DNA from: an uncultured Succinivibrio sp.
GTDB lineage: Bacteria > Pseudomonadota > Gammaproteobacteria > Enterobacterales > Succinivibrionaceae
Direction: 5' to 3'
DNA length: 64,000 nt
NCBI GenBank assembly: GCA_934218695.1
Contig: CAKQDA010000010.1
Location: 21,447-85,446, forward strand
The notes under the pieces were generated by a model. That model was not told the origin of the DNA. It worked only from the letters and a program-made list of their open reading frames with translations, and ran no database searches. Of this stretch, positions 46,463 through 55,533 are shown piece by piece (the first letter of the stretch is position 1; every line of letters begins with the position of its first letter). The position numbers were made by a program, and so were the translations under genes.

Positions 46463-48301
46463 TTATTCTTCAGCTTTTTTACCACCAGCTGCACGGAAAG
46501 CGCGCACACGATCAAGTTCTGACAGGTTCTTCTTACGGATACGTAAGCTTACAGGAGTTACCTCTACAAGTTCATCTTCGTTGATGAATTCCAGAGACTG
46601 CTCTAAAGACATGTGAACTGCTGGTGTCAGGATGATATTATCATCAGAGCCTGCTGCACGTACGTTTGTTAACTTCTTAGTCTTTAATGGGTTAACAGTT
46701 AAGTCGTTAGAACGGACGTGTAAGCCGATAACTTCACCTTCGTAAACTTCTTCACCAGGCTCAACAAATAATCTTCCACGCTCCTGCAGGAACCATAAAG
46801 CGTAAGGAACAGTTTTTCCTGTATCGTTAGAAATAAGAACACCGTTCTGTCTTTCGCCGATTGTGCCACCAACATACTCGTCATAGCTGTCGAATGTGTG
46901 GTACATCAGACCTGTACCTGATGTTAAAGTCATATAAAGAGACTGGAAACCAATAAGTCCACGTGCAGGAATTCTGTAGTCCAGTCTTACACGTCCCTTT
47001 CCATCTGGTACCATGTTCTTTAACTCGCCCTTGCGCAGGCCTAACTCTTCCATTACAGGACCCTGGTTATCCTCGTGTAAATCTAGAGTTAATACCTCAT
47101 AAGGTTCTAAGGTTTTACCGCCTTCCTTGTGAAGGATAACTTCAGGACGTGAAACAGCCAGTTCGTAGCCTTCACGACGCATCTCTTCGATAAGTACAGA
47201 CAGGTGTAACTCACCACGACCAGATACTTTGAAACGATCAGTATCTTCAGTTCTTTCAACACGTAATGCTACGTTATGAACCAACTCTTCACGAAGTCTT
47301 TCTTCAATGTTTCTTGAAGTAATGAACTTACCTTCTCTACCTGCAAATGGTGAGGTATTTACACAGAAGTTCATGGAAACTGTAGGCTCGTCAACTGATA
47401 GGGCTGGTAAGGCTTCAACCTTTGACGGATCACAGATGGTATCTGAAATCTTTAATTCACCTAAACCGGTAACTGCAATAATGTCACCAGCTTCAGCGCA
47501 ATCTACAGGAGCTCTTCTCAGACCAAGATAGCCTAAAACCTGACCAATCTTGCCAGTTCTGGTTTTACCTTCACGATCAATGATAGTAACAGGTGAGTTT
47601 GCCTTTGCAATACCACGCTTAACACGACCTACACCAATAACACCGACATAAGATGTGAAGTCCAATGAAGAGATCTGCATCTGGAAAGGACCATCAAGAT
47701 CAGCCTCTGGAGGACTTACCTTGTCAACAATGGTCTGGAATAAAGGTTCCATGGTATCGCCGTGAGATGCTAAATCCAAGGTTGCCCACCCCTGGAATGC
47801 AGAGGCATATACAACAGGGAAGTCAAGCTGCTCATCGGTTGCACCCAAGTTGTCGAAAAGGTCGAAAACCTGATCGATAACCCAGTCAGGTCTTGCTCCT
47901 TCTCTATCGCATTTGTTAATAACAACGATAGGCTTTAATCCGGCTGCGAATGCTTTTTGTGTAACAAATCGAGTCTGTGGCATAGGACCGTCAACTGCAT
48001 CAACCAACAGCAGTACGGAATCTACCATAGACATAACACGTTCTACCTCACCACCGAAGTCAGCGTGACCTGGGGTGTCAACAATGTTGATTCTGTATCC
48101 GTTCCAATTAATAGCAGTGTTCTTTGAAAGAATAGTAATACCGCGCTCTTTTTCGATATCATTTGAGTCCATGACACGTTCCTGACCAATTTCATTACGG
48201 TCTAGAGTGCCTGACTGGCGGAGTAACTTGTCTACTAAGGTTGTTTTACCGTGGTCAACATGCGCAATAATAGCAATGTTGCGGATTTTCTGAACATCCA
48301 T
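46463..48301 (-). CDS. typA: GTP-binding translational regulator TypA/BipA
   Basis: A ribosome-associated GTPase similar to EF-G, needed for 50S assembly at low temperature and stress. The 612 residues contain [17 protein letters not shown] (G1), [11 protein letters not shown] (G2), [11 protein letters not shown] (G3) and [10 protein letters not shown] (G4), followed by the EF-G-like domains and the TypA-specific C terminus. The C-terminal extension ([20 protein letters not shown]) is typical of some gammaproteobacteria. In E. coli it lies beside glnA; here it is beside ntrB. Confidence 0.97.
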   Translation of the reverse strand: MDVQKIRNIAIIAHVDHGKTTLVDKLLRQSGTLDRNEIGQERVMDSNDIEKERGITILSKNTAINWNGYRINIVDTPGHADFGGEVERVMSMVDSVLLLVDAVDGPMPQTRFVTQKAFAAGLKPIVVINKCDREGARPDWVIDQVFDLFDNLGATDEQLDFPVVYASAFQGWATLDLASHGDTMEPLFQTIVDKVSPPEADLDGPFQMQISSLDFTSYVGVIGVGRVKRGIAKANSPVTIIDREGKTRTGKIGQVLGYLGLRRAPVDCAEAGDIIAVTGLGELKISDTICDPSKVEALPALSVDEPTVSMNFCVNTSPFAGREGKFITSRNIEERLREELVHNVALRVERTEDTDRFKVSGRGELHLSVLIEEMRREGYELAVSRPEVILHKEGGKTLEPYEVLTLDLHEDNQGPVMEELGLRKGELKNMVPDGKGRVRLDYRIPARGLIGFQSLYMTLTSGTGLMYHTFDSYDEYVGGTIGERQNGVLISNDTGKTVPYALWFLQERGRLFVEPGEEVYEGEVIGLHVRSNDLTVNPLKTKKLTNVRAAGSDDNIILTPAVHMSLEQSLEFINEDELVEVTPVSLRIRKKNLSELDRVRAFRAAGGKKAEE

Positions 48302-48610
48302 TTTATAACCCTGTGATGATAAACTCAGACATTGAGTATAGATTTAAAAATAGCTGCGCTATTTTATCCTATTTTTGAGTTGTCTAACATTTTTTGAAAA
48401 AAAAGAATTAAAAATGTATCAATTTTATGCGTTTTATTTTATGCAGGTTGTATTTAAGTCTGCTATAAAACTTTTTTTCGAACTATCTTTTCAAAATTCA
48501 GTCAAATGAAAATTAAATGGCGATGAAAGTCACTTATTGGCAAACGTAAGCACATGAAGGACTAAAAATAGATATAATGCTGTTAATCAATGCTATAAGG
48601 TAAGAAACAA
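48302..48610. other. Divergent intergenic region, typA to yihY
   Basis: 309 AT-rich bases between divergent genes, with promoter-like AT stretches. AAGG (48597-48600) precedes the TTG start of yihY. I see no RNA gene or strong repeat. Confidence 0.5.
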
Positions 48611-49534
48611 TTGAAAGAACTATATAAATATTTTTTAAATCGAGTAAAAAGAGATTCCATTGGTCTTGAGGCTTCAGCCCTTTCTTTTACGTCAATTCTT
48701 GCACTTATTCCCGCAATTAGTGTTATTTTCTATTTCTTTGCAGTGTTCCCTTCTTTTGAGGAGTTTAGAGAGTCCTTAAAGAATTTTGCAAAGGCTAATT
48801 TTATGCCTGTGTTTGCAGATAATTTAGGCAACTATGTAGGAACTTTTGTAGAACATGCAGGAAAGCTGACAGCAACAAGTACAGTAGTCTTTTTTGTCAT
48901 TTCTCTGCTGCTTGTAAGATCTATCGATCAGTGTCTGAACAGAATTTGGCGTGGTGGAAGAAGAAAATTAGGCACCATGGTTGCTATTTACTGGACTTTG
49001 CTTACTTTAGGCCCTATTGCTCTGGGGATAGTGATTTGGATTTTTACAAAAGTGATGGGATTTGCCATTAGTTCAAATTCTACAGTTGGTCTTCCTTTAA
49101 TGATTGCCTATTTTGTCTTTCCAATTATTATTGAGTGTGGTGTGCTGACTGCTGTTTATGTGATTGTTCCTAGAGTAAGGGTGAAAGTCCAGGATGCACT
49201 TTTGGGAGCAGTTTTTGTAACTGTGGCTTTTGAGGTTTCTAAAAAGATTTTCAGTGTCTTTGTTCTGAATTTCTCAAATTATGAAGCCATCTACGGAGCT
49301 ATTGCTGTAATTCCTGTCCTTTTTGTGTGGATTTATATCAACTGGTGGATAGTGCTTCTTGGAGCAGAGTTTACGGCAACTCTAGGTGCTGTACGTTCCG
49401 GTCTGTCTGATGATGTTCCAAGTTTTATGGTTTATCTTGCAAATGTAACCGGCTCAACATTAGGTTCAGATGATATCATCAGTAGCAAAAAGAAGAAGCC
49501 TTCTATCAGTATTAAGATCTCTTCAAAACCATAA
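48611..49534 (+). CDS. yihY: YihY/UPF0761 family inner-membrane protein
   Basis: A 307-residue protein with about six membrane helices (E. coli 290), once misnamed as ribonuclease BN. Family features are LEASALSFTSILALIPAISV and the RSIDQCLNRIWR and FVWIYINWWIVLLGAEFTA segments. Function unknown. It starts with TTG and has a Lys-rich C-terminal tail. In E. coli yihY lies near typA, as here. Confidence 0.92.
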   Translation: MKELYKYFLNRVKRDSIGLEASALSFTSILALIPAISVIFYFFAVFPSFEEFRESLKNFAKANFMPVFADNLGNYVGTFVEHAGKLTATSTVVFFVISLLLVRSIDQCLNRIWRGGRRKLGTMVAIYWTLLTLGPIALGIVIWIFTKVMGFAISSNSTVGLPLMIAYFVFPIIIECGVLTAVYVIVPRVRVKVQDALLGAVFVTVAFEVSKKIFSVFVLNFSNYEAIYGAIAVIPVLFVWIYINWWIVLLGAEFTATLGAVRSGLSDDVPSFMVYLANVTGSTLGSDDIISSKKKKPSISIKISSKP

Positions 49535-49579
49535 CTGCTTTTATTTTGTTCTGATAGGAAAGCAGACAAGTCTTTCTTA

Positions 49580-51964
49580 CTACAGGTCCTGAGATGATTT
49601 TTCCAAAGCTTCAGGACCTTTTTTATTTTTGTTCTGATTCAGAATTCCGACTGCATCGGTAATTTCTTTTGCCTCACTCTTTTTAAGAACATCTTCGTTG
49701 ATACCAGGACGGATCTCACCTCTGGAAAGAGCTGTAATAAAGATACTAGGTTCAATTTGAGAGTGGCTTGTAAGGCTTTTTACTGTAACACTGGTAATAC
49801 TGTCCTTTGGCAATGAAACAAAGGTTCCGCGTGCGGAAACATCCCTACTGTTAAGATTTACCTTTGCGTTTAAGGTTACATGCGAGGTTGTAAGATCTCC
49901 TGAAGCTTTTAACTTTAAGTAGTCATCTTGAGGGGTGATGTTAAGATTCAGTTTGTATAAGCCTAAATCACCATCCTTGATTGAATCAAGAAACTGCTCA
50001 AGGTTCAGCGCGTAGTTTTTCTTCAAACCACCGTTTACAAGATCTAATCCAAACTGAGATATCAATAAGGAATCGCTTGTCAGTTTAATGTTTCCTGTGT
50101 AGAGCGGTTCTGTATTTTCCTGATTGTTACTGTTTTCCTGGTTGCTACTGTCGGATTTATCGGTATTTTCTGTGGTGAAAATTTCATTCTTTACAATTTC
50201 ACCTTCAACGTTAAGTTCACCGCTTAGAAGATGATCTGTAAGATTTGAATTTAATTCTGAAATATCAAAATGTGTTGCAAAGATCTTAAATCTTGTGAAA
50301 TCAAGTTGCCCGTCCAAATCTATTTCAAAATCTATTTCACTCTTTTTAAACAGCATCTTTGACACATTAAAGTTATATCCGGCATCAGTAATGTCCAGCT
50401 TAGAGTCAAAGTTCTTTATGAACAGATCAGAGTAATAAGCACTGTCGAAGCTCAAAATAATTGAGCTGTCTATATTGTCTGAAGTATTGCTTTCCGTAAA
50501 ATCAGTTTTTACAGGAGTTAACCTTCCTAACAAAATGGTGATGTCATTGATGCTGTTTTCGTCTTTTCCATTTTCATTCTCTGCTGTACTGTTCTGTTTT
50601 CCGGTGTCGCAGACTGATGCGATATCGAAGGTGTTTTGTTCAAGACTGTCAGCTATATTGTTTTCTTCTTTACTGTCATTTTTATTGCCAAAAGCGATAT
50701 TGCTAGCTTCGAGTTTTACACTTTTGATGGATAGTGGCAGGGTATTGATGAACGAAACAAACTCTGTTCCATCAATACTTAATTTTTCAATATTGAGGTT
50801 ATTTTTAAGAATTGTATCTGCAACAAAGGCATACTGCTCTTTTGTTGTTTCAAATTTGCCTCCGGAGAGTGACAGGTTTTTAATGGTTATCAAAGGAGAT
50901 TGACAGTTATCATAGCCATAGCTTCCATCAAACGAGTAGGAACCGTCAAAGATAGTTCCGTCAGCTTTCATGCTGATTGAACTGTCTGCGATTTTTGCTT
51001 CGATATCAGAATTTTCTGCTGTAACCTGAATGCTTGGCTTTGATATTTCGCCACTGCTGCCTTTAAATGAAAGGTTTATGCTGCCGTCTTTTACTAAAAG
51101 ATCAGAAAGAGTTCCTCTTAACTGCCCAAATAAAAGGTCCTGTTTTGGGAGAGCCAGTACACAATCATATACAGTGGCTTTAGGAGCATAGATATTATAT
51201 TTTTCTGATAGTAACTTATAATCTTTGAAGATGATCTTATTAAGGTTAAGTCTTGTAAAGTTCAAAGCTTCAGATTTTCTGTCTACAGTAAGATCTGCCA
51301 GCAGCGTTCCACCAAAAATTTGAACAGACAGATCTTTTATGACCAACTTTTCAGGTTCTACACCAATACTGGTTTGCAGATTTTTGACAGGAAGATCATC
51401 CAACGTTCCTTCGCTTGCTCTTAAATCAGCATCCTTAAAAGAGAATTTTCCGTCAGCTCCGAGGTAGGCATCGACAGCCGATAGCGATCCGCTTTTTAAA
51501 CTCAGCTTGTATAGATTGACCGGAGTTTCAACAAGATCAAGTTTATTTATATGTATATCTTTGAAATTAAACTTTTCCTGTTTTAATTTAGTTATGTCTT
51601 TTTCATCAGCTTTAATGCCTTTTGCGTAAAAATACTTTATTTCGAAAGTATCAGACTTTAAAAGGCTAGGAAGATCATATTCCATGTAAATTTCATCAAT
51701 ATCGGAGTTGCCGATTTTTAGATCATGTATTTTGATAACATTCGGATAAAGGGCAGAAAATTCGACCTTTTTGCAGTTGATTTCAAAGCTGGTTCTGCTT
51801 GACAGAAATTTAATTAATGGAGCCTTAATGTTCTGTCCGTTGAAATAGAGAATTGCTCCCCATACGGCAATAGCTATGGCGACAATTACAAGAAGAATTG
51901 CTTTAACAATTTTAGAAAGTTTTGACTTCTTATTTTTATTCTTTATATTTGCTATAAAAGCCAT
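49580..51964 (-). CDS. AsmA-family protein
   Basis: A 794-residue protein, anchored in the inner membrane by one helix (about residues 18-40) with the rest in the periplasm. Long repetitive beta-strand sequence (xSxxxLxLxxGxL type) continues to the C terminus, as in AsmA/TamB/YhdP bridge proteins that move phospholipid to the outer membrane. Two variable acidic and Asn/Gln-rich insertions (about 430-470 and 605-625) break the repeats. I start it at the ATG at 51964 with TTGAGG 6 bases upstream. It lies downstream of recG. Which AsmA paralogue it is cannot be told. Confidence 0.8.
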   Translation of the reverse strand: MAFIANIKNKNKKSKLSKIVKAILLVIVAIAIAVWGAILYFNGQNIKAPLIKFLSSRTSFEINCKKVEFSALYPNVIKIHDLKIGNSDIDEIYMEYDLPSLLKSDTFEIKYFYAKGIKADEKDITKLKQEKFNFKDIHINKLDLVETPVNLYKLSLKSGSLSAVDAYLGADGKFSFKDADLRASEGTLDDLPVKNLQTSIGVEPEKLVIKDLSVQIFGGTLLADLTVDRKSEALNFTRLNLNKIIFKDYKLLSEKYNIYAPKATVYDCVLALPKQDLLFGQLRGTLSDLLVKDGSINLSFKGSSGEISKPSIQVTAENSDIEAKIADSSISMKADGTIFDGSYSFDGSYGYDNCQSPLITIKNLSLSGGKFETTKEQYAFVADTILKNNLNIEKLSIDGTEFVSFINTLPLSIKSVKLEASNIAFGNKNDSKEENNIADSLEQNTFDIASVCDTGKQNSTAENENGKDENSINDITILLGRLTPVKTDFTESNTSDNIDSSIILSFDSAYYSDLFIKNFDSKLDITDAGYNFNVSKMLFKKSEIDFEIDLDGQLDFTRFKIFATHFDISELNSNLTDHLLSGELNVEGEIVKNEIFTTENTDKSDSSNQENSNNQENTEPLYTGNIKLTSDSLLISQFGLDLVNGGLKKNYALNLEQFLDSIKDGDLGLYKLNLNITPQDDYLKLKASGDLTTSHVTLNAKVNLNSRDVSARGTFVSLPKDSITSVTVKSLTSHSQIEPSIFITALSRGEIRPGINEDVLKKSEAKEITDAVGILNQNKNKKGPEALEKSSQDL
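49584..49625 (+). terminator. yihY terminator inside the asmA-like gene end
   Basis: AGGTCCTGA (49584-49592) and TCAGGACCT (49611-49619) form a 9-bp stem followed by seven T residues on the plus strand. The hairpin is written into the last codons of the converging asmA-like gene. Confidence 0.8.
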
Positions 51965-51997
51965 GCTTAGCCTCAATTGATACTGCTTAACGTATGC

Positions 51998-54094
51998 TTA
52001 GCGGATGCTGTATGTTGGGTACCAGCGTCTTATCAGAGCTTTACATGTGTCTATATCGGTATTCATAAGTTTTACTGCCGCTTCTCTTGCTGGACTTATG
52101 AGATCAAAATCTCTGTTGACATCAACGACCTTAAAAAGGTCAAAACCTTTCTGTTTTTCTCCTAATACTTCGCCAGGTCCTCTTAATTTGAGATCTTCTG
52201 AAGCAATTTTAAAACCGTCATTTGTGCTCTTCATGATAGCAAGTCGCTGCATTGCAATGTCGTGATCTGTTTCATCATTCTTTTTATAAACAAGTATGCA
52301 GTATGATTCTTTAGAGCCTCTGCCAACACGACCTCTTAACTGGTGCAACTGTGCCAGTCCCAGTTTATCAGCGCCTTCTATGATAATGATAGATGCATTT
52401 GGAACATCAACGCCAACTTCTACGATGGTTGTTGCAACAAGGATGTTGTATTTTCCATCTAAAAAGCCTTTCATGACTTTATTTTTATCATTAACAGACA
52501 TTTGTCCGTGAAGAAGACCTATCTTAAGCTCAGGTAATTCCTTTTTTAAGCATTTATAGGCTTCATTTACCGAAGCATTTTCATCATCATCGGCATCAAT
52601 GTTTGGACAGATCCAGTAAGCCTGTACTCCTTCTTTGCAGACAACAGACAGTCTCTTTATGATGTCTTTCTTCTTTTCGTCTGACATGACTGCTGTGACA
52701 ATAGGCTTTCTGCCTGCAGGTAGTTCGTCTAATTTAGATACATCAAGATCTGAGAACAAAGCTAACTGCAGAGTTCGTGGAATCGGAGTTGCCGTCATCA
52801 CCAGCTGGTGCATGGTGATTTTTTCAGGAGCTTTATGCAAAAGGGCTATTCTCTGATCAATACCAAAACGGTGCTGTTCATCGATAATTGCAAGAACCAG
52901 TGATTTATAGCTGATTTCGGGCTGAAAAACACTGTGTGTACCTACAATGACATTAGCATTTCCTGATTTTATGTCTTCAACTATTTTGTCTCTTTTACTT
53001 CCTTTTACAGAGGAGGTTAAAAGCACCGTATTAATGTCTAAATTATCAAGAAGAGTTTTTATTTTATTGTAATGTTGCTGTGCCAGAAGTTCTGTAGGAG
53101 CCAATATAACGCATTGATTTCCTGATGATGCCACCTGAAGGGCAGCTAATACTGCAACCATGGTTTTTCCAGAACCGACATCTCCATGCAACAGCCTTAA
53201 CATTGGTTTGTCATTTTTTAAATCTGAGCTTACCTCGTCTATTGATCGTAACTGTGCATTTGTCAGCTTAAAAGGTAAAGATTCTATGAATTTCTGTTTT
53301 AACTCTTTGTTGTCAGGTATTAAAAGGGCTTTATTAGCACTGTTTTTCCTTTTTAAGAAAAGTAACGTTAACTGGTAGGCAATAAGTTCTTCATAGCAAA
53401 GTCTTCTAAATGGAGATGACTTTTCAAGGATAAATTTGTCTTTGGGGTTATCCAGTGGAAACGGTCTGTGCGACAGTTCGATAGCCTGGCTTATGGTTAA
53501 TTTAAAAGGGTTGATATCTTCTGGAAGAATTTCTGGCAGCGCCATGACTCTTAATAAATCTAAAACACTGAATATCACTTTTCTTATTGATGCCTGAGGC
53601 ACTTTTTCAACAGCATGATATACCGGTGTAAGTCTGTCTGACGGTAAGAAAGGTTCATTGTCTCCAATGAATGTAACTGTAGGTTGAGCCATCACTCTGG
53701 CGCCGTTGTACTCGCTTAATTTTACGGCACCAAAAGCTAAAACTCTTCTTCCCTGAATGTAGTTCCTCAGCTGATTAGGGTAAAGGTTGAAGAATGTGGC
53801 TTCTATCTTTCCCGTGTTATCCTGAAGAATGACTTTCAGTAATCTTACTCTTGAATTTAAAACGTTATTAACGGCTGCGATGTGGGCATCAATAAGGACA
53901 AAATTACCGTCAGGGAAAATATCTCTGATTTTAGTAATTTTGGTTTTATCAAGATATTTAAAAGGAAAATCAAAAAGGAGATCAAAAAGAGTTTTGATCC
54001 CCTTGTTGTTAAAACTTTTAATATAAGACGGCCCCAGTCCTTTTAAGGTAGCAATATCAGTGCAAGAATATCTTGAATCATCTTCTAGGGCCAT
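51998..54094 (-). CDS. recG: ATP-dependent DNA helicase RecG
   Basis: It reverses stalled replication forks and processes branched DNA. The wedge domain (about 1-200) is followed by helicase motifs LLHGDVGSGKTMVAVL (Walker A), IIDEQHRFGIDQR (motif II DEQH), MTATPIPRTLQLA (III), and GRVGRGSKESYC (VI). The ATG at 54094 has AAGG 8 bases upstream and gives 698 residues (E. coli 693); an upstream GTG at 54115 is less likely. In E. coli recG sits near spoT; here they are 11 kb apart. Confidence 0.96.
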   Translation of the reverse strand: MALEDDSRYSCTDIATLKGLGPSYIKSFNNKGIKTLFDLLFDFPFKYLDKTKITKIRDIFPDGNFVLIDAHIAAVNNVLNSRVRLLKVILQDNTGKIEATFFNLYPNQLRNYIQGRRVLAFGAVKLSEYNGARVMAQPTVTFIGDNEPFLPSDRLTPVYHAVEKVPQASIRKVIFSVLDLLRVMALPEILPEDINPFKLTISQAIELSHRPFPLDNPKDKFILEKSSPFRRLCYEELIAYQLTLLFLKRKNSANKALLIPDNKELKQKFIESLPFKLTNAQLRSIDEVSSDLKNDKPMLRLLHGDVGSGKTMVAVLAALQVASSGNQCVILAPTELLAQQHYNKIKTLLDNLDINTVLLTSSVKGSKRDKIVEDIKSGNANVIVGTHSVFQPEISYKSLVLAIIDEQHRFGIDQRIALLHKAPEKITMHQLVMTATPIPRTLQLALFSDLDVSKLDELPAGRKPIVTAVMSDEKKKDIIKRLSVVCKEGVQAYWICPNIDADDDENASVNEAYKCLKKELPELKIGLLHGQMSVNDKNKVMKGFLDGKYNILVATTIVEVGVDVPNASIIIIEGADKLGLAQLHQLRGRVGRGSKESYCILVYKKNDETDHDIAMQRLAIMKSTNDGFKIASEDLKLRGPGEVLGEKQKGFDLFKVVDVNRDFDLISPAREAAVKLMNTDIDTCKALIRRWYPTYSIR

Positions 54095-54147
54095 AAGACT
54101 TACCTTTTCAGACACACAAATTCAGTGGTGACAGTTTCATATTGCCT

Positions 54148-55518
54148 TTATAAAAGCTGTTTAATGAATATTGAAGCTCTCAATCTCTTTACTTTCTTGA
54201 GCAGTTTCTGAATTTCTTCAGGATAACTGTCAAAAGTATCTAAATCATCTACACTGCTTATTAGCTTTGTGTGGCGAAGCAGATATTGCTGTTCGTGAGC
54301 AAACTTTTCCTGCAGCTGATGATAAGGATCAGAAATAATTAATCCATTTTCAAGATCAAGACTCCAGGCTCTTGGATTCAGATTATTACCTGTGAGCAGA
54401 GCAAAGTTACTGTCAACAAACATACCTTTTACGTGATAGGTGTTGTCTCCGTCCTTCCATAGCATAATTTTCAGCAGCCCGGAATCAACGTATTTCTGAT
54501 TTTTCTCAATGAAATCTTTTAAATTCTGCTCATAAATGTAAGGAACTGCTCCTACTGGAGAGAAGTTCTCTCCTTCTCTGATATAGAAGTCGTTTGCAAC
54601 CTTGTCACCTACTACCAGGGTAACAGCAACATCTCTTTTCAGAGCATCCTCAATTGCTGTAGATACAACTTTTGGAGGGTTGAAATAAGGCGTGCAGATA
54701 AACAGTTTTTCTCTGGCAGCTCCCAGTAACCACATGATGGTTCTGTTTAACTGATTGCCTTTCTTGCCTAAACCTGCGATTGGCGTTACTCCCACCTGGT
54801 AATTGCTGATCTTATCGTTTTTAACGCTGTACTGGACTTGAGTGAGATGACGTCTTAACTCGCGAATTTCATCGCGCATCTCTTTAGCAGGTTTTACCTC
54901 TCCCTGAGAGAAATCCTGAACAGCAAAATTAGGATGGAAAGCATTAGTTGCAAAAGCACACATGGTGTTGGCTAACTCAGCAGAATGGATCTCATGGTAT
55001 CTGTCCAGACGGTATCGACCGTTAAAATCCATATAAACATCGTTGATGCTGGCTCCAGAGTAGAGCACAGTATTATCAAAAACAAATCCCTTTAAATGCA
55101 TAACTCCGAAGATTTCTCTTCGTTTTACAGGAACACCATAAATTGCAGGAGGGTTTTCGCTTGTCTTTGCCATTTTGTAATAAAGCTCGGAATTACCAAG
55201 AGATGGTCCTTTACCGATTAACCCTCTCTGAGCGCGATGAAAATCCACATAAACTCTAATATAGAGTTTTGGATTTTTTTCTTTGGCGTCATAAAGAGCT
55301 TTTAATACTTTCCTGCCTACATCATCATCCTGCAAATATAAAGCTGTGATGAGGATCCTCTCTTTTGCACCGGCTATAAGCTCGAGAATTCTGTTAAAAC
55401 AGCGATGAGGTGTTTCTAAGATGTTATATGAAGATACATCTACAGGTATAGTTGGCAACTGCTGTAGTCTTGTCTGACAGTAAATAGCACCTGGTAAGCT
55501 CTTTTTTAGGAAAAACAT
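54148..55518 (-). CDS. pssA: CDP-diacylglycerol-serine O-phosphatidyltransferase
   Basis: It makes phosphatidylserine, precursor of phosphatidylethanolamine, and is a membrane-associated enzyme of the phospholipase D superfamily. The 456 residues (E. coli 451) have two HKD motifs: MHLKGFVFDN and YHVKGMFVDS, the second followed by NNLNPRAW. It lies between recG and an aminopeptidase gene on the same strand. Confidence 0.96.
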   Translation of the reverse strand: MFFLKKSLPGAIYCQTRLQQLPTIPVDVSSYNILETPHRCFNRILELIAGAKERILITALYLQDDDVGRKVLKALYDAKEKNPKLYIRVYVDFHRAQRGLIGKGPSLGNSELYYKMAKTSENPPAIYGVPVKRREIFGVMHLKGFVFDNTVLYSGASINDVYMDFNGRYRLDRYHEIHSAELANTMCAFATNAFHPNFAVQDFSQGEVKPAKEMRDEIRELRRHLTQVQYSVKNDKISNYQVGVTPIAGLGKKGNQLNRTIMWLLGAAREKLFICTPYFNPPKVVSTAIEDALKRDVAVTLVVGDKVANDFYIREGENFSPVGAVPYIYEQNLKDFIEKNQKYVDSGLLKIMLWKDGDNTYHVKGMFVDSNFALLTGNNLNPRAWSLDLENGLIISDPYHQLQEKFAHEQQYLLRHTKLISSVDDLDTFDSYPEEIQKLLKKVKRLRASIFIKQLL

Positions 55519-55533
55519 TATCCGTCAACTCCA

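Noticed and set aside
50475..50903. 142-codon ORF opposite the asmA-like gene
   Set aside because: It lies wholly in the antisense frame of a long real gene, with Ser/Phe/Leu-rich shadow composition.
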